A DNA stretch of 64,000 nucleotides from Megaustenia siamemsis. Lineage: Eukaryota > Mollusca > Gastropoda > Stylommatophora > Ariophantidae. The DNA lies in assembly GCA_032433765.1 (NCBI GenBank), contig JAVIAB010000139.1, forward strand, positions 40,011,608-40,075,607, given 5' to 3'. Both the position numbers and the translations under genes were made by a program. The notes beneath the pieces are model-generated. The model ran no database searches, had not been told where the DNA came from, and saw only the letters and a list, made by a program, of their open reading frames with translations. Of this stretch, positions 54,079-64,000 are shown in pieces (within the stretch, counting starts at the first letter, position 1; every line of letters begins with the position of its first letter).

Positions 54079-54329
54079 TCATCTCTTGTTGAATCCATAT
54101 AATTTATAGCTATTAGGCGATGTGTCGTGTTTTGAATTGTTATGGATTGTAGTGCCCTCTTTCTGTGCTTCAAAAAATTGTTACCACTAAAATAGTAAGC
54201 CAGCCGATGAAATGTTCAGTGCGTTAGTTTTATTTTAAAATTGATACTACTGGTGGTGCTTGTATAAAGAAAATAAATTTCTATTCTCATGAAGTTGTTC
54301 ATTTGTTGAAATAATGCAGATGCGGGACT
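54079..54329. other. unassigned sequence
   Basis: No gene or family recognised. Confidence 0.4.
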
Positions 54330-54682
54330 GATAACCAATTGGTAACCGACTGGTTGGTCTCGAGGCAAGATGCCGGCCTTGAGACAGAAAGGTTGTGGGT
54401 TCAAATCCCGGCAGTCGGGATTTTTATTGATGATTGCTCTCTTTGCGGCAACCACCCCGTGTCTCAGCAGCGAGGCCCGGCTTGAAACGTCTGTTACTCA
54501 TGGACGAAAAAAAAATCTGAGCAGAAGACGGAGTTATCTGCGTGTGCCGCGAGAGACCCCTGTGCACACGGGTGCCAGGGAAAAACGAATTAACACGCAA
54601 AATTCAGTTCCTTATCACTATAGACTTCGTCAGAGGTAAAAGCTGGTGAACGCAAAAAAAAAAAAAGAAAAAGAAAAAAGCA
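54330..54682 (+). repeat. S2 SINE, complete, tRNA-derived head
   Basis: The head from CCGACTGGTTGGTCTCGAGG to CGGCAGTCGG has pairing ends, an A-box, a long variable-arm-like section and B-box GGTTCAAATCC, resembling a class II (Leu or Ser type) tRNA. The body matches 39,124-39,372. The tail is A-rich (AAAAAAAAAAAAGAAAAAG). Confidence 0.88.
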
Positions 54683-54948
54683 GATTGTAGTTTATTATGA
54701 TTTTGTATAAAACGCTCAATATAAAAATACTTTATTTTCTTCTTTCTTTATTCTCTCTCCCCTCCCCTCTTTCCCCAAAAAGTATGCTGGATAAAGTGCA
54801 GAAAAAGTTTAAATGCCGCACAAATATTATTTCACAAAGCATGTAAAGTTCTAGTCAGCTTTTGGAGAAATGAGAAGGAATGTTGGTCACAATTCTTTGG
54901 ACTTGTTATGCATGTCAAGAAAAAGAGGGGGTTTAAACCACTCGGTCC
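54683..54948. other. unassigned sequence
   Basis: No gene. Contains the left TSD of the next SINE. Confidence 0.4.
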
Positions 54949-55215
54949 TTATTAAAAAAAAAAAAAAAGTAAAGAGCCCCCGTCACGCCAAGTGGCGTAT
55001 AGGGAATATAGTGTTAGTGACCAAACATTTTACAGACCATTAGAACATGATTTTTGGGGTAATGTGGTCGGTATTACGCACTTACCGCTTTACTTTCCCA
55101 TAAAAAATCCGATACCCATTTAAGGCTTGGTGAACCTGGAAGCTGTCGGTTGGGATCTAAACCTACCTCTTGTCCTTTGTAGTCCAGTTCACTAACCACT
55201 GAGCTATCGCGGCTC
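54949..55215 (-). repeat. S1 SINE, minus strand, 11-bp TSD
   Basis: CCACTCGGTCC flanks it at 54,938-54,948 and 55,216-55,226. The A-rich end lies at the left next to GTAAAGAGCCCCCGTCACGC, and the head at the right (ACTGAGCTATCGCGGCTCCC). Confidence 0.94.
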
Positions 55216-55226
55216 CCACTCGGTCC

Positions 55227-55436
55227 GTATGGAAAGAAAACAAGACATATAAATCTTGCCGAATGTAGCGAAAATCAGAAGAAAAAAAACCTCAGGCAGA
55301 GAGAGAGCGATTACAGAAATGTCATTTTGAGTGCTAGTGGCCAAATCGGCACGGTAACAAATTGTATTGGGTTGATTGATAGGTTCTGTCTCATTGTGGT
55401 GACAGGCACTTTCCGTTCAAACTCAGACTAAAGGTT
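55227..55436. other. unassigned sequence
   Basis: About 210 bases between the SINE and the hAT element. No gene. Confidence 0.4.
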
Positions 55437-55444
55437 ATATTTGA

Positions 55445-57877
55445 TAAGGTGACCATATTTTTGAAATCCCATTCCGGGACGGAATAATTTTACTTCAATT
55501 TTCCACCAATAAAATTACATTTCTTCTTGCTGTCATTTTCAAGTGAATAATACATACATTTTAAAACATCTAATAATATAGACCTACAATACGCTATCAG
55601 GATAATCAGGAGATAAAAAAAAAAAACTGTGATACTCACTTAAATTGAAGGTGAAACAGAGATGCTGTACTTTTCAGATGAGTGAATTTTCTGTAAAATG
55701 TCCTTCTTTGTATGCAGCATCTTATAAAATTCGACACATGTTCCCTCATAGTTCACTTTGGTGATCAACATGGCTTTTAAAGTTTCAACACCTAGTTGTG
55801 TTTTATCATTTGTCCACAAACTGTTCATCAGAGAAAACACTCGTTCTGTTGCAGCATTTGTTCCAGGTAGACACAAAAAGAACTCTGCCAACTTCAGAAT
55901 ATGTGAAACGGGCACATGATTGTTTCTGAAGTGGGAAGCTAGTTCAACCCAATGCTGCCCTGGTAATGTTTTATTAAGACTCCACTCACTAATTTTTTGT
56001 GAAGCAACGAACTGTTTCATGTAGACATATTCGTCATACATTTCATTTTCTGGAAAGTCGACTGAAGGCACTGTTTGACTCACTAATGATGAAGACTTCT
56101 CAATATCTTCCCAATTTGGTGTTCTGTTCAGCATTACCCAGCTGTAAGACTCTAGGTTTTGAAAATTATTTGCAGCCCATTTCTTCAAATAACTTAAAGC
56201 TGTTTCATAAAATGAAGAAACACTGGCGTTAAACTTTTTCACATCATCACTTCGTGGAAATCCTTCCATTTCCAGTTTTTTAAGGATTATCTGAACTCTT
56301 GATGGCAAGAAGCCGTCTTCCAGCTTGGACTCCAAGATAGCTTTCAACCTATTGATGTTGTCAATGACTTCAAATACAGTGACCATCTGTCCCTCTACTT
56401 TCTGCACTGCTTCGTGGAAAGAGGATGCCTGACTGTGAGCCAAAATAAGCCATGCCTCAGACAGTGGGTTTTCAAAGAATTCCTGTATAAAAACTGGGCA
56501 TCTGTCTTGAGATTGAAAATATGATTTAAGAGGCAGGAACATGTAAAGAACCCTTTCAACAGCAGGCAAGAGCGCAAGCCACATAGTTTGTGCATAACCT
56601 AAAATCATCTGGAAGTCTTTGTCGACAAACTGACAAAACTCCTTGAGACTTTCAACTCTAACTGTGTATGATTTGAATTACAGATACATTTTTTGCAATA
56701 GTCATTTTAACATCAACAGGCAATACGTCTGCAGCTGCTCGAACAGTGTTGTGGAAAATATGGCAAGCACACCCAACACCTATCAAACTATGTCCAAGGT
56801 TTTCTTTCAGTTTTGTGAAAACATTGTTATGTCCTTTTCTTTCAGCGCCCCCAAAATTAGAATTTGTGTTGTCTGCACATAATCCAACTACTTTCAGTTC
56901 TAAACCATTTTCAGTTAGACAGTCAATAAGAAAACTACTTACTATATCAGATGTTTCACCCGACAATGACTTCAACTCTATTATTTTAACTTTCAGTCCC
57001 TTATTGCGATCAAAGTATCTGACAAGCAAAGGAAAAATCTTGATTTCTTTGTGGTTGGAGGCATCTGTCAGTATGGAGATAAATGTTAGGTTTTCTAGGT
57101 CACATCTCAACTCGTTTAGAGCAATGGGTGTGAACACATTCCGAATAATAGCTTCTGTTTTCGTACGTGCACAAGCAAATTTTGGTTCTAAAGTTACCTG
57201 AAGCAATTTTGATGTGCAGTCCATAGATCTAAACGTGTGATTGTGCATCACTGTATGATATGCAAAGGCACCTTCTGTAGCAGCTAACTGTTCTTCTTTG
57301 TCACCAACCTGTTCAGCTCGAAAAAAATGTGTCATCGACGAGCTTGATGCAGCAGTAGCGACGGCTCTCTTATGTTTATCACTATTTATGTGGCTCTTAA
57401 TATCACCACGTCCACTATGGTTAATAGTAAACCCGGATGAACATATATTACATCTTACAGTGAAGTCTGATGACGATGTAGACTTTTTTTTATAAAAGGG
57501 CATTCCTTTTGTAAATCTTGATTAAAACTACAATTACGCTTCGGTGCCATTTTTTACGAAAGTGAAAGTTAGTAACACAACGAATATATACGAGATTTAA
57601 AACTAGGAGCGCATTCTACTGTTGTGATATTAAACATAATTGTCTACACAGCAACGGAATAATATTTTTTTTTAATTGAAGAAATGTACGCCGTATACCA
57701 AAATGGCAAAATTGGTAAACATTTGTGTCCCAAATTATTTTTTATCAAATCCGGGACAAAAGCTAAAAAATATGCCAAAATCGGACAAAACCGGTACGGC
57801 AGCTAATCCGGGACAAAGGTTCAAAAAATGCCAAATTCCGGGACTGTGCCGGACAATCCCGGACGAATGGTCACCTT
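55445..57877 (-). mobile_element. hAT-superfamily DNA transposon, 2.4 kb
   Basis: Left end TAAGGTGACCATATTT and right end, reversed, AAGGTGACCATTCGTCC form short TIRs. ATATTTGA flanks both sides (55,437-55,444 and 57,878-57,885), an 8-bp TSD as expected for hAT, with one extra T at the left end. Subterminal CCGGGAC motifs repeat several times on the right and occur once on the left. The single gene on the minus strand encodes a hAT transposase. Ends and gene look complete, so it is an autonomous type that has only recently lost function. Confidence 0.9.
55640..57550 (-). pseudogene. hAT transposase with N-terminal zinc finger, two frameshifts
   Basis: The likely start is ATG at 57,550-57,548 (MAPKRNCSFNQDLQ), about 330 bp inside the right end. 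A one-base change in the A run near 57,490 shifts into the frame holding a BED-like zinc finger, VRCNICSSGF to HINSDKHKRA. The RNase H-like core follows: ISILTDASNHKEIKIFPLLV (first catalytic region) and VVGLCADNTNSNFGGAERKG (second). A second shift near 56,660 leads to SLKEFCQFVDKDFQMIL and a 322-codon frame ending at 55,640. This carries the hAT dimerisation region LPGTNAATERVFSLMNSLW (about residue 247 of that frame). The protein would cut and paste the element. With two frameshifts it is a recent pseudogene of about 630 codons. Confidence 0.9.
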
Positions 57878-58017
57878 ATATTTGAGACATTACAACTTAT
57901 GAAAGCTAAACTAGCGTTGACAGGTGCACAATAAATGAACAACGCTAACTGCACATTGACTTGTGTGCAATATAATTTATGAGATAATCCATTTGTTAAA
58001 TTTAACTCACTTATTAG

Positions 58018-58400
58018 TGGACATTGGGCAAGAAAACAGAACAAAAAATTGAAGCTTTTGAAATGTGGATATATAGAATTGGAAGAATTGGATGGAAAGG
58101 AAAGAAAATCAATGATGAAGTCTTAAAACAACTAAAAAATAAAATGAGAACTACTAAATACAATTCAAACAAGACAAATGAGATTTTTGGGGCATGTTAA
58201 AAGACAAAACAGCCGACTAAAAGTAATCTTGGAAGGGAAATTACGAGGTAAAAGAGGCAGACCAGGACAAACATGGACGAGTAACATCAAAAGATGTACA
58301 AGCCAGATTATGACAACCTGCACTATGAAAGCAAGAGACATTGCGGAATGGCGCTCCACGGTAACCAAACTTCGATGCGAAGACGACACTCGATGATGAT
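58018..58400 (+). mobile_element. LINE-B 3' fragment
   Basis: Encodes TLGKKTEQKIEAFEMWI, WKGKKINDEVLKQLKNK, MRFLGHVKRQNSRLKVILEG and RGRPGQTWTSNIKRC to the terminal ARDIAEWRSTVTKL, ending GATGATGATGATC. One frameshift near 58,140. It lies 140 bp from the hAT element. Confidence 0.92.
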
Positions 58401-58851
58401 GATCAGCGAACCCGCTTTGGTTTGGCGCAGTGGGTATTAGTTATATGTCAATTACATAAGCATTGCCTGTGGAATTGTTGAACAAATGGGAGAACGTGGT
58501 ACTATCACAGATAACCTGGCGTGACAAGAATGCACGTCTACAGAAGAAGAAAAACACGTTTTTGTTAAGTACGAATAAGATCGCACAGTGAACAGAATGA
58601 AGGATTTAAATCTTTCGAGCACTGCAACATCAATCCTAATGCATGAAAGAATATCTGTGCTGTTCGTTTAGCACAGCGCAGCAAGATTGCTGGGCGTATG
58701 AATATCAATCTGAGTAAAAAAATCAACAAATGACACACTTCTTTTAAGTGATCACTACCCAAGTCAAGATTCAGTATTCACCTCGACAGTTCAATATACT
58801 CAATGCAGCAGGCACTTTTGGCTCGCACTGACCTCTTTTTTTTTCACTAAC
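58401..58851. other. unassigned sequence
   Basis: No gene or repeat recognised. Confidence 0.45.
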
Positions 58852-59146
58852 GTAGATTTATGGGAAGGTACCAGTGAAGATACGACAAAGACGATGGAGC
58901 TGGATAGGACATACTCTGCGGCATTCAACTGAGAGTATTACATGACATGACCTTTTTTTTTGTTGAGTCCTCAGGGGAGGAGGCAAAGAGGGAGACCAAT
59001 TATACTTGGAGAATACAGGTGAAAGCAGAGATAAAAGAGAATGAGGTAGACATGGAACGATATTTGAAAAAAAAATGGCAATAAATAGATTGGGTTGGAA
59101 AATACTTGTTAAAAACCTATACTCCACAGGGAGTTGAAAGCAACCG
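58852..59146 (+). mobile_element. RTE-like LINE 3' fragment
   Basis: Matches 43,040-43,330 of the intact element: VPVKIRQRRWSWIGHTLR, then GRRQRGRPI and a degraded WKILVKNLYSTGS end. A T run has grown at the FFWNPQG position. Frameshifted. Confidence 0.88.
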
Positions 59147-59330
59147 TCTGAGTCCACAGTAACAGAGAACCATGATTCTATTAATTCTTCCCATTCCAAT
59201 TCACTGTTCTTATCGGCACCAACGACCAACATTCTACAGTATTTGTTAGGGTCAAGGCAACGAAATGCACATAAATTAATAAATTGCGAAGCTGCAGTGA
59301 AGCTAATTGTGAGGGTAAATAAAAACAAAG
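59147..59330 (-). pseudogene. possible exon of an unidentified protein (doubtful)
   Basis: The minus strand is open and reads SQFINLCAFRCLDPNKYC, RMLVVGADKNSELEWEELIE, SWFSVTVDSDGC. It looks like globular protein and is not part of the RTE-like coding strand it touches. On the minus strand a candidate acceptor, TTAGCTTCACTGCAG, precedes it near 59,294. The downstream side has no good donor. I cannot identify the protein. It may be an exon, a processed piece or chance. Confidence 0.3.
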
Positions 59331-59369
59331 ATAGATATAGAAACCAAAAAAAAATATATATTAAAAAAA

Positions 59370-59465
59370 CAGTATGGTTGATGCTTCACGCAACAAGAGG
59401 ACAACACAAAGCAGAACGACGTTTCGGCTCAATTGGCCTTCAGCAGGAACAAACATAGAACACGC
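59370..59465 (-). mobile_element. Penelope-like tail with hammerhead-like core, minus strand
   Basis: Reverse complement CCTGCTGAAGGCCAATTG then AGCCGAAACGTCG: the same CTGA-stem-GAAACG layout as 5,724 and 12,778, with a GGCC/AGCC stem (one weak pair). It lies in an A-rich context. Confidence 0.5.
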
Positions 59466-59904
59466 AAACAAATATGTATTTAAAATTAAAAAAAAAATAA
59501 AAATATATAATAATTTCGAACGAAAAGAAGAAATAAAAGGAAAATTAAAATAAAAAGCCTTGTATAATTTGATGTGTAAGAATGTTAGTTCGCTGGGGTA
59601 TGTGCACACATTGAGTTGGACATACACTTGAGTTATGGCTTTCTAACACGACCATATTTGAAAAGCCCGGCTATGAAATTTGTATAACTGCCCATTTATA
59701 ATTTACCGATCAATGCTCTCTCTCTCACTTTCTCTTTTGTTCTCTCTTTTTCTCTTTCTTTCTTTCTCTCTCTCGCTCTCTCTCACACTTTCTCTATCTT
59801 TCACGTATATACCATCTTCTGTTGTTCATCAATAATTCCACATGACGGTAGCCTGTGACGGTACACAGTTAAGTAATTTATATATGGACTAGACTGGGTG
59901 ACGC
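59466..59904. repeat. low-complexity region with TC-rich tract
   Basis: A-rich stretch at 59,475-59,560 and an interrupted (TC)n/TTTC tract at 59,717-59,798. No gene. Confidence 0.7.
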
Positions 59905-60596
59905 CTTAATAGCAAAAAGACAGAGGTAATGGTAACAACAAAGAAAAAGACATCACCTCAGTGCAAATAAAGACAAGTGGAACAATATTAAAACAGGTAA
60001 ATGAATTTAAATATTTGGGAACTTTGTTAACCTCATATGGAAGATGTACAAAAGAGGTGAGATGCAGAGTGGCCCAGGCAAAGGCAGCTTTCCAAAAATG
60101 AGGAAGATCCTATGCAATCCATTTTTGACAATAGAAACAAGAAAAGAGTTCTTAAATGTTACGTACAGCCAGTCTTAACATATGGATGCGAATCATGGAC
60201 AATAGGACAGCCAACAGACAAGAAAATCACTGGAGTCTGTAGAAATGTGGTTTTACAGAAGAATGTTGAGAGTACCATGGACAGCTAAGAAGAGAAACGA
60301 AGATGTTATGAGAGAGGTCAAAGCAAAAGAGAGCTAATTTCCAATATTAGGAAGAAACAATCATCATTTTTTTGGCCATGTAATGAGAAGAGAACAACTG
60401 GAATATATTGTAACAACTGGAAAAATTGAGGGACGAAGAGATAGAAGGAAGCAAAGAGAAAAAATACCAGACAGCTTAAGAGAATGGCTTAGCAGAAGGT
60501 CAACAACAGAAAGGATAAATAGCTGCCGAGATCGAAAGTTGTGGAGAGACATGATCACCTACGCCAGCAGGCCCGGTACTTGATGATGATGATGAG
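59905..60596 (+). mobile_element. LINE-C, post-RT region to 3' end
   Basis: Collinear with the reverse complement of 27,413-28,090: NSKKTEVMVTTKKKTSPQC, KYLGTLLTS-GRC, the LTYGCESWTIGQPTD stretch, YRRMLRVPWTAKKRNEDV, QLEYIVTTGKIEGRRDRR and RDRKLWRDMITYASRPGT, ending GATGATGATGAGA. Frameshifts near 59,970, 60,100, 60,230 and 60,335. The open 66-codon tail at 60,383-60,583 is the best-preserved part. Confidence 0.9.
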
Positions 60597-61342
60597 ACTA
60601 GGTGACAGAATCCTGCACTCTCAATGCTCACATTTGTCCTGGCCTGGCCTTTAATACATGAATGGTAGGAAACCTCTACCTAGATAATACATGTCTTCCC
60701 TGTTGTTTCTTACAAAAAAAATATTATTCTCCAATCTTATTTTATGCCGTGACCTCCAAAAACGCATATCGCCAGGTCTTTTCCCTGTGTTGTGTATAAA
60801 TAGGTCAAGGCAACAGTACAGCGAAAGTTGACATGTTTATCGTGTTATTTGTATAAAAACTTGGGCCTGATAAACCCGTCTGTGTATTGTGGACGTTTTG
60901 TCGATGTTGCAGTATTTTTGTTCTTGTACATTCGATGTAAGCACAGCTGTTTCATTATTTTCGCAGTAGTGTTGATGTAATATGTTCACATCACTTGTCA
61001 CAAGCGCTGAATCATATCAAAATTAGTAGGTAAAATATGATTTGTGTTCAAACTGCTGAGCACGTATAATTTTATACAAATCATTGGTCCAGGAAGTGAA
61101 TTCCTGACACCGAAGTAGTGGTCGATTCGCTCCTTGTGTGAAAATAATTTACTTGTAATTTTTCAAAACTTATTTTAACATATATGATTCGTGTGCTGCT
61201 GTTGTGATTTACAACTTTTTTTTTTTTTTTTAGATAATTCCAGAACTTCTTCCTTCATTTCTTTCTTCCCTTTATCACAGGTCGACTAAAGTGACCGGTA
61301 TTTACTTCGTGGCATTCCTGGCAACCTCATTTGTGTTGCACG
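60597..61342. other. unassigned sequence
   Basis: No gene or element recognised. T run at 61,218-61,232. Confidence 0.45.
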
Positions 61343-61354
61343 ATGGCTCACAAT

Positions 61355-61565
61355 AAAAATAAAAAAAAGTAAAGTACCCCCGTCACGACAAGGGGCGTAT
61401 AGGGAATATGGGGGTTAAAGACCATAAATTTTACAGACCTTCAGCACATGATTTTTGGGATAATGTGGTCGGTATTACGCCCTTGCCGCTTCACTTTCCA
61501 GAAAAAAATCCGGTACCCATTAAAGGCTGGGTGAACACGGAAGCCGTCGGTTAGGATCGAACCCT
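61355..61565 (-). repeat. S1 SINE, 5'-truncated, 12-bp TSD
   Basis: ATGGCTCACAAT at 61,343-61,354 and 61,566-61,577. The copy stops inside the tRNA-like head, just upstream of the B-box (GATCGAACCCT). A 5'-truncated SINE with a perfect TSD indicates mobilisation by target-primed reverse transcription. Confidence 0.94.
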
Positions 61566-61577
61566 ATGGCTCACAAT

Positions 61578-62917
61578 GTCCGATCTTTATTTCTACTGTC
61601 CACTTCCTGATTGTCCTTGGTGTGCTCTTTTTAGACTTCCCTTCGGAGTATACTTGTTAGTGAGGGGTGGGGGATTTCCTTATGAATGTTCGAGGATCTT
61701 CTGTGTCCGTGACCTTCCCAACTCCATTGCCTGCCAGTAATCATCATGTACATATCCTCTTGGTTGTGCACTTTGAACAGTTCATGGTACTGAATTTGTT
61801 TATCCAAAATATGCTCATAATATTGTTTGAGGTAAGTTGTATGAAATGACGACAGTTTTGGTGTTTCCTCTTATATTATTCTCAAGTAGTCAGCCAGATT
61901 CATAAAGGAATACTGAAAACTGACAGCTGCCATAATTAGTTACATCAGCTGAGTCTAAATCGGGTTCGTCGTTCACGGTAATGCAGTAACTGACATTTTA
62001 CTTAGGGTTTAGAGGTGAGGATATGACGCCTATAATGACGTCAGAACTTTTCATGAACTTTTGGACTTGGAAGTAAAAAAAAAAAAAAAGCTAGATCTGC
62101 AGGTGCCCAGACTGAAGGAAAAAATAAAAACAAATAATTGTTTCGTAAAAATTTCATTGACAGTGTATTTTGAGGGATAAGCAACTGAACAGGTGGTCAT
62201 TACAAACATGGGGACATTAATTTCGGCTGCCTTTGAATACGGCGGAGGAGTAATAAGATGGACCGAGAGTGTGTGTAATGTGAGAGCTTTCTAAGGTGGT
62301 GTGGGAGAATTATAATAAATTGTTCATTCATGGAGGAAGATCTACGTCTGCTCAACTGGATACACTACGCGTGCGCTTGCACAGTTCGTTACAGTTATCG
62401 TTTCAAACATGTGGGCCGCGACCATCAAAGCGGTCGCCAAGTGTTTTTTTGGAGTGCTGCAGAGGTTTCTAAAAAATATATAATAATTATTTTTACAGGA
62501 AATTCATTATGAATGTTCAACACTTAAAAATAATAATATTTTTTTTTTTTTAACAAGTGGGTCCCCGGGCTACTCAGCATTTTTACATGCTCGCAAGATG
62601 TAGGCAAACAACTCCAATTGGCTATTTTATAATTAGCAACATACAACAGACTCAAACTGTGGGGAGAAGCTACGGCGACTGCGATATTTGTCTTGGCGAC
62701 AGGGGAAAATATTCTACGCGATAAAAAAAAACGTTAACACTAAAAGAAGAGAAAGAAAAGGTTGGGGGGCGGTGTGGAAGGTAGGGAGTTCACGGGTTAC
62801 TTGGCTGCTACAAATTATATTTTTAACAAAATCGACCTACTAACTCTTAGAGCAGTTCATTTTTAGGAATGGGTGTTTTTTTTTAACATAAATTCATGCC
62901 CCGTGGTTCTCATGGGA
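61578..62917. other. unassigned sequence, about 1.3 kb
   Basis: Short open frames (61,667-61,849; 62,330-62,512) show no domain. Several homopolymer runs (A at 62,076-62,089, T at 62,541-62,552). Could be ordinary host DNA. Confidence 0.45.
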
Positions 62918-63000
62918 GAGGGGGGCGTTGGACGGTCTCTTGAGGTAAGATTCCTTATACAAGAACGTCTCGAGTTCGAATCCCGCACAAATAATGAGAC
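62918..63000 (+). repeat. tRNA-like sequence (possible SINE head)
   Basis: TTGGACGGTCTCTTGAGGTA and CGAGTTCGAATCCCGC are spaced like A- and B-boxes of a tRNA gene. The acceptor ends do not pair well, so a functional tRNA is unlikely. Confidence 0.4.
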
Positions 63001-63092
63001 TTAGAAAGAAAACTCGAATCTATGTTTTTTTCGTGGCTTTAACTTCCTCGCTGTCTTAGGGTGGCGTGCTTAAATGTCTAGCCCTTTCGGAT

Positions 63093-63195
63093 AAAGAAGA
63101 AAAACAAACAATGGCTGAAAGAAGAAAAGCAATCTTTGGCTAAAAGGAGAAAAACAACCAATGGCTAAAAGGAGAAAAACATTCGTTGGCTATCT
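63093..63195. repeat. short-period minisatellite (about 28 bp)
   Basis: Four imperfect copies of a unit like AAACAACCAATGGCTAAAAG followed by GAGAAA. Confidence 0.8.
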
Positions 63196-63540
63196 AAAAA
63201 CATTGTAAGAGAAGCTCGCAGATAACTTGACTGTTGTAAAATGGGGTCACGACCTGTAAAATGGATGGGAAACACAAGGTTACAGGATATCTCTTGAAGA
63301 ATGTCTGCCTGCTTGATATTTGTTATCGCCCAAAAATGATTTACTGGCAAGGTCATAGTTACTAGCTGCCATTTTTTTTTAAAGCTGAGACGCAGCGGGA
63401 AATTGAAATGTACAGCCATTGTTATAATAGATTGTTCGCGACACATGATACTGTTGTTTATATCTTGTCAGTTGCGCTGGACGTGTTTTATCCTGCTCGC
63501 ATGATCACAGGCAGACTAATCTCTGCGTTGAGTATATATT
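63196..63540. other. unassigned sequence
   Basis: A minus-strand frame of 93 codons (63,165-63,446) has no recognisable domain and starts inside the minisatellite. Not called as a gene. Confidence 0.4.
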
Positions 63541-63568
63541 TCTCACCACTCTCTCTCTCTCCTCTCTC

Positions 63569-63609
<41 letters not shown>
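63541..63609. repeat. (CT)n microsatellite
   Basis: CT dinucleotide run with a few interruptions. Confidence 0.97.
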
Positions 63610-63611
<2 letters not shown>

Positions 63612-64000
63612 GCGGTCCCAGAGACAAGGAAAGCAAATTAGTTTTGTGTACATTTCTGCTGACCTTTCAAATGTTAGAAACCACAATGACATTACCTCAC
63701 AATGCTTCTCAATTTAGGCTTGGGAAGTATGGCACCGCTGGGTCAACCCTTATATTGAGCCGTATAAACAATTTGTTGTAGAGTCAGAAGAAACTAGGAT
63801 CGTGGATATTGTATCTTCATTAATTCTAATTTTATTATTTAAAAAAAATTCATTTGTTGTAGTTATTAAACAAACATAACTCGATTATATTGTTTGTTGT
63901 TATGTAGTACTAGATAAATTAAGATTGCATTACTATAGCGTCATGAATGTCGCCAATAACAAACAGAACATCAACATAACTATAGAAGGCAGGCAACTAA
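63610..64000. other. unassigned AT-rich end of window
   Basis: No gene or repeat recognised. Confidence 0.45.

Noticed and set aside
61667..61849. A 60-codon plus-strand frame
   Set aside because: Same reasons: short, no domain, no context.
63165..63446. A 93-codon minus-strand frame
   Set aside because: Ends in a minisatellite, has no recognisable domain and no splice or start evidence.

Overview
The window is repeat-dominated DNA from an animal nuclear genome. A 100-base run of N marks a scaffold gap. There are RNA polymerase III type tRNA-Pro genes, several non-LTR retrotransposon families (LINEs), a Penelope-like element with a GIY-YIG domain, tRNA-headed SINEs, a hAT transposon and a Polinton-like element. 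This mix fits an invertebrate, and I would guess a lophotrochozoan such as a mollusc, but no host protein-coding gene is clear enough to prove it. I call six LINE groups here: Tx1/L1-like, LINE-B and LINE-C (both ending in GAT repeats), RTE-like, and two RNase H-bearing lines. SINE-like families are named S1 to S6.

Layout. 1-368 is a piece of Tx1-like reverse transcriptase (RT) running into the gap. 1.2-3.7 kb is a LINE-B copy split by an RNase H LINE piece. 3.7-10.1 kb is a patchwork of LINE-C, SINE, Penelope-tail, MITE and Tx1-like 3' ends. 10.1-10.9 kb holds tandem repeats, and 10.9-12.9 kb a decayed Penelope-like element. 12.9-14.95 kb is a LINE-B insertion with a target-site duplication (TSD). 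15.2-16.8 kb (minus strand) is a LINE ORF1 with a zinc knuckle and an internal duplication. 16.87-25.1 kb is a Tx1-like LINE (minus strand) whose 3' untranslated region (UTR) carries a 6.8 kb array of about 75 units of 92 bp.

25.1-33.1 kb holds further LINE pieces, an unidentified reading frame split by a LINE-B insertion, and a cluster of tRNA-Pro genes and relics. 40.26-43.34 kb is a nearly intact, full-length RTE-like element flanked by a 12-bp TSD, with one frameshift. 43.97-50.41 kb is a 6.4 kb element with 883-bp terminal inverted repeats (TIRs), AGT termini and a 6-bp TSD. I read it as a non-autonomous Polinton/Maverick derivative whose interior is now tandem arrays. Its right TIR is broken by a two-headed SINE. 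51.2-55.2 kb carries several S1 SINEs, most with clear TSDs. 55.44-57.88 kb is a complete-looking hAT element with a frameshifted transposase. The rest, to 64 kb, is LINE-B, RTE-like and LINE-C pieces plus unassigned sequence.

How the parts relate: the LINEs encode the copying machinery, and the SINEs appear to borrow it, since S3 shares its 3' end with the RNase H LINE. Nested insertions give a relative order of events. One LINE-B copy was split by the Polinton-like element, whose TIR was later split by a SINE. Only two tRNA-Pro genes and possibly one or two short unidentified coding pieces look like anything other than mobile or repetitive DNA.
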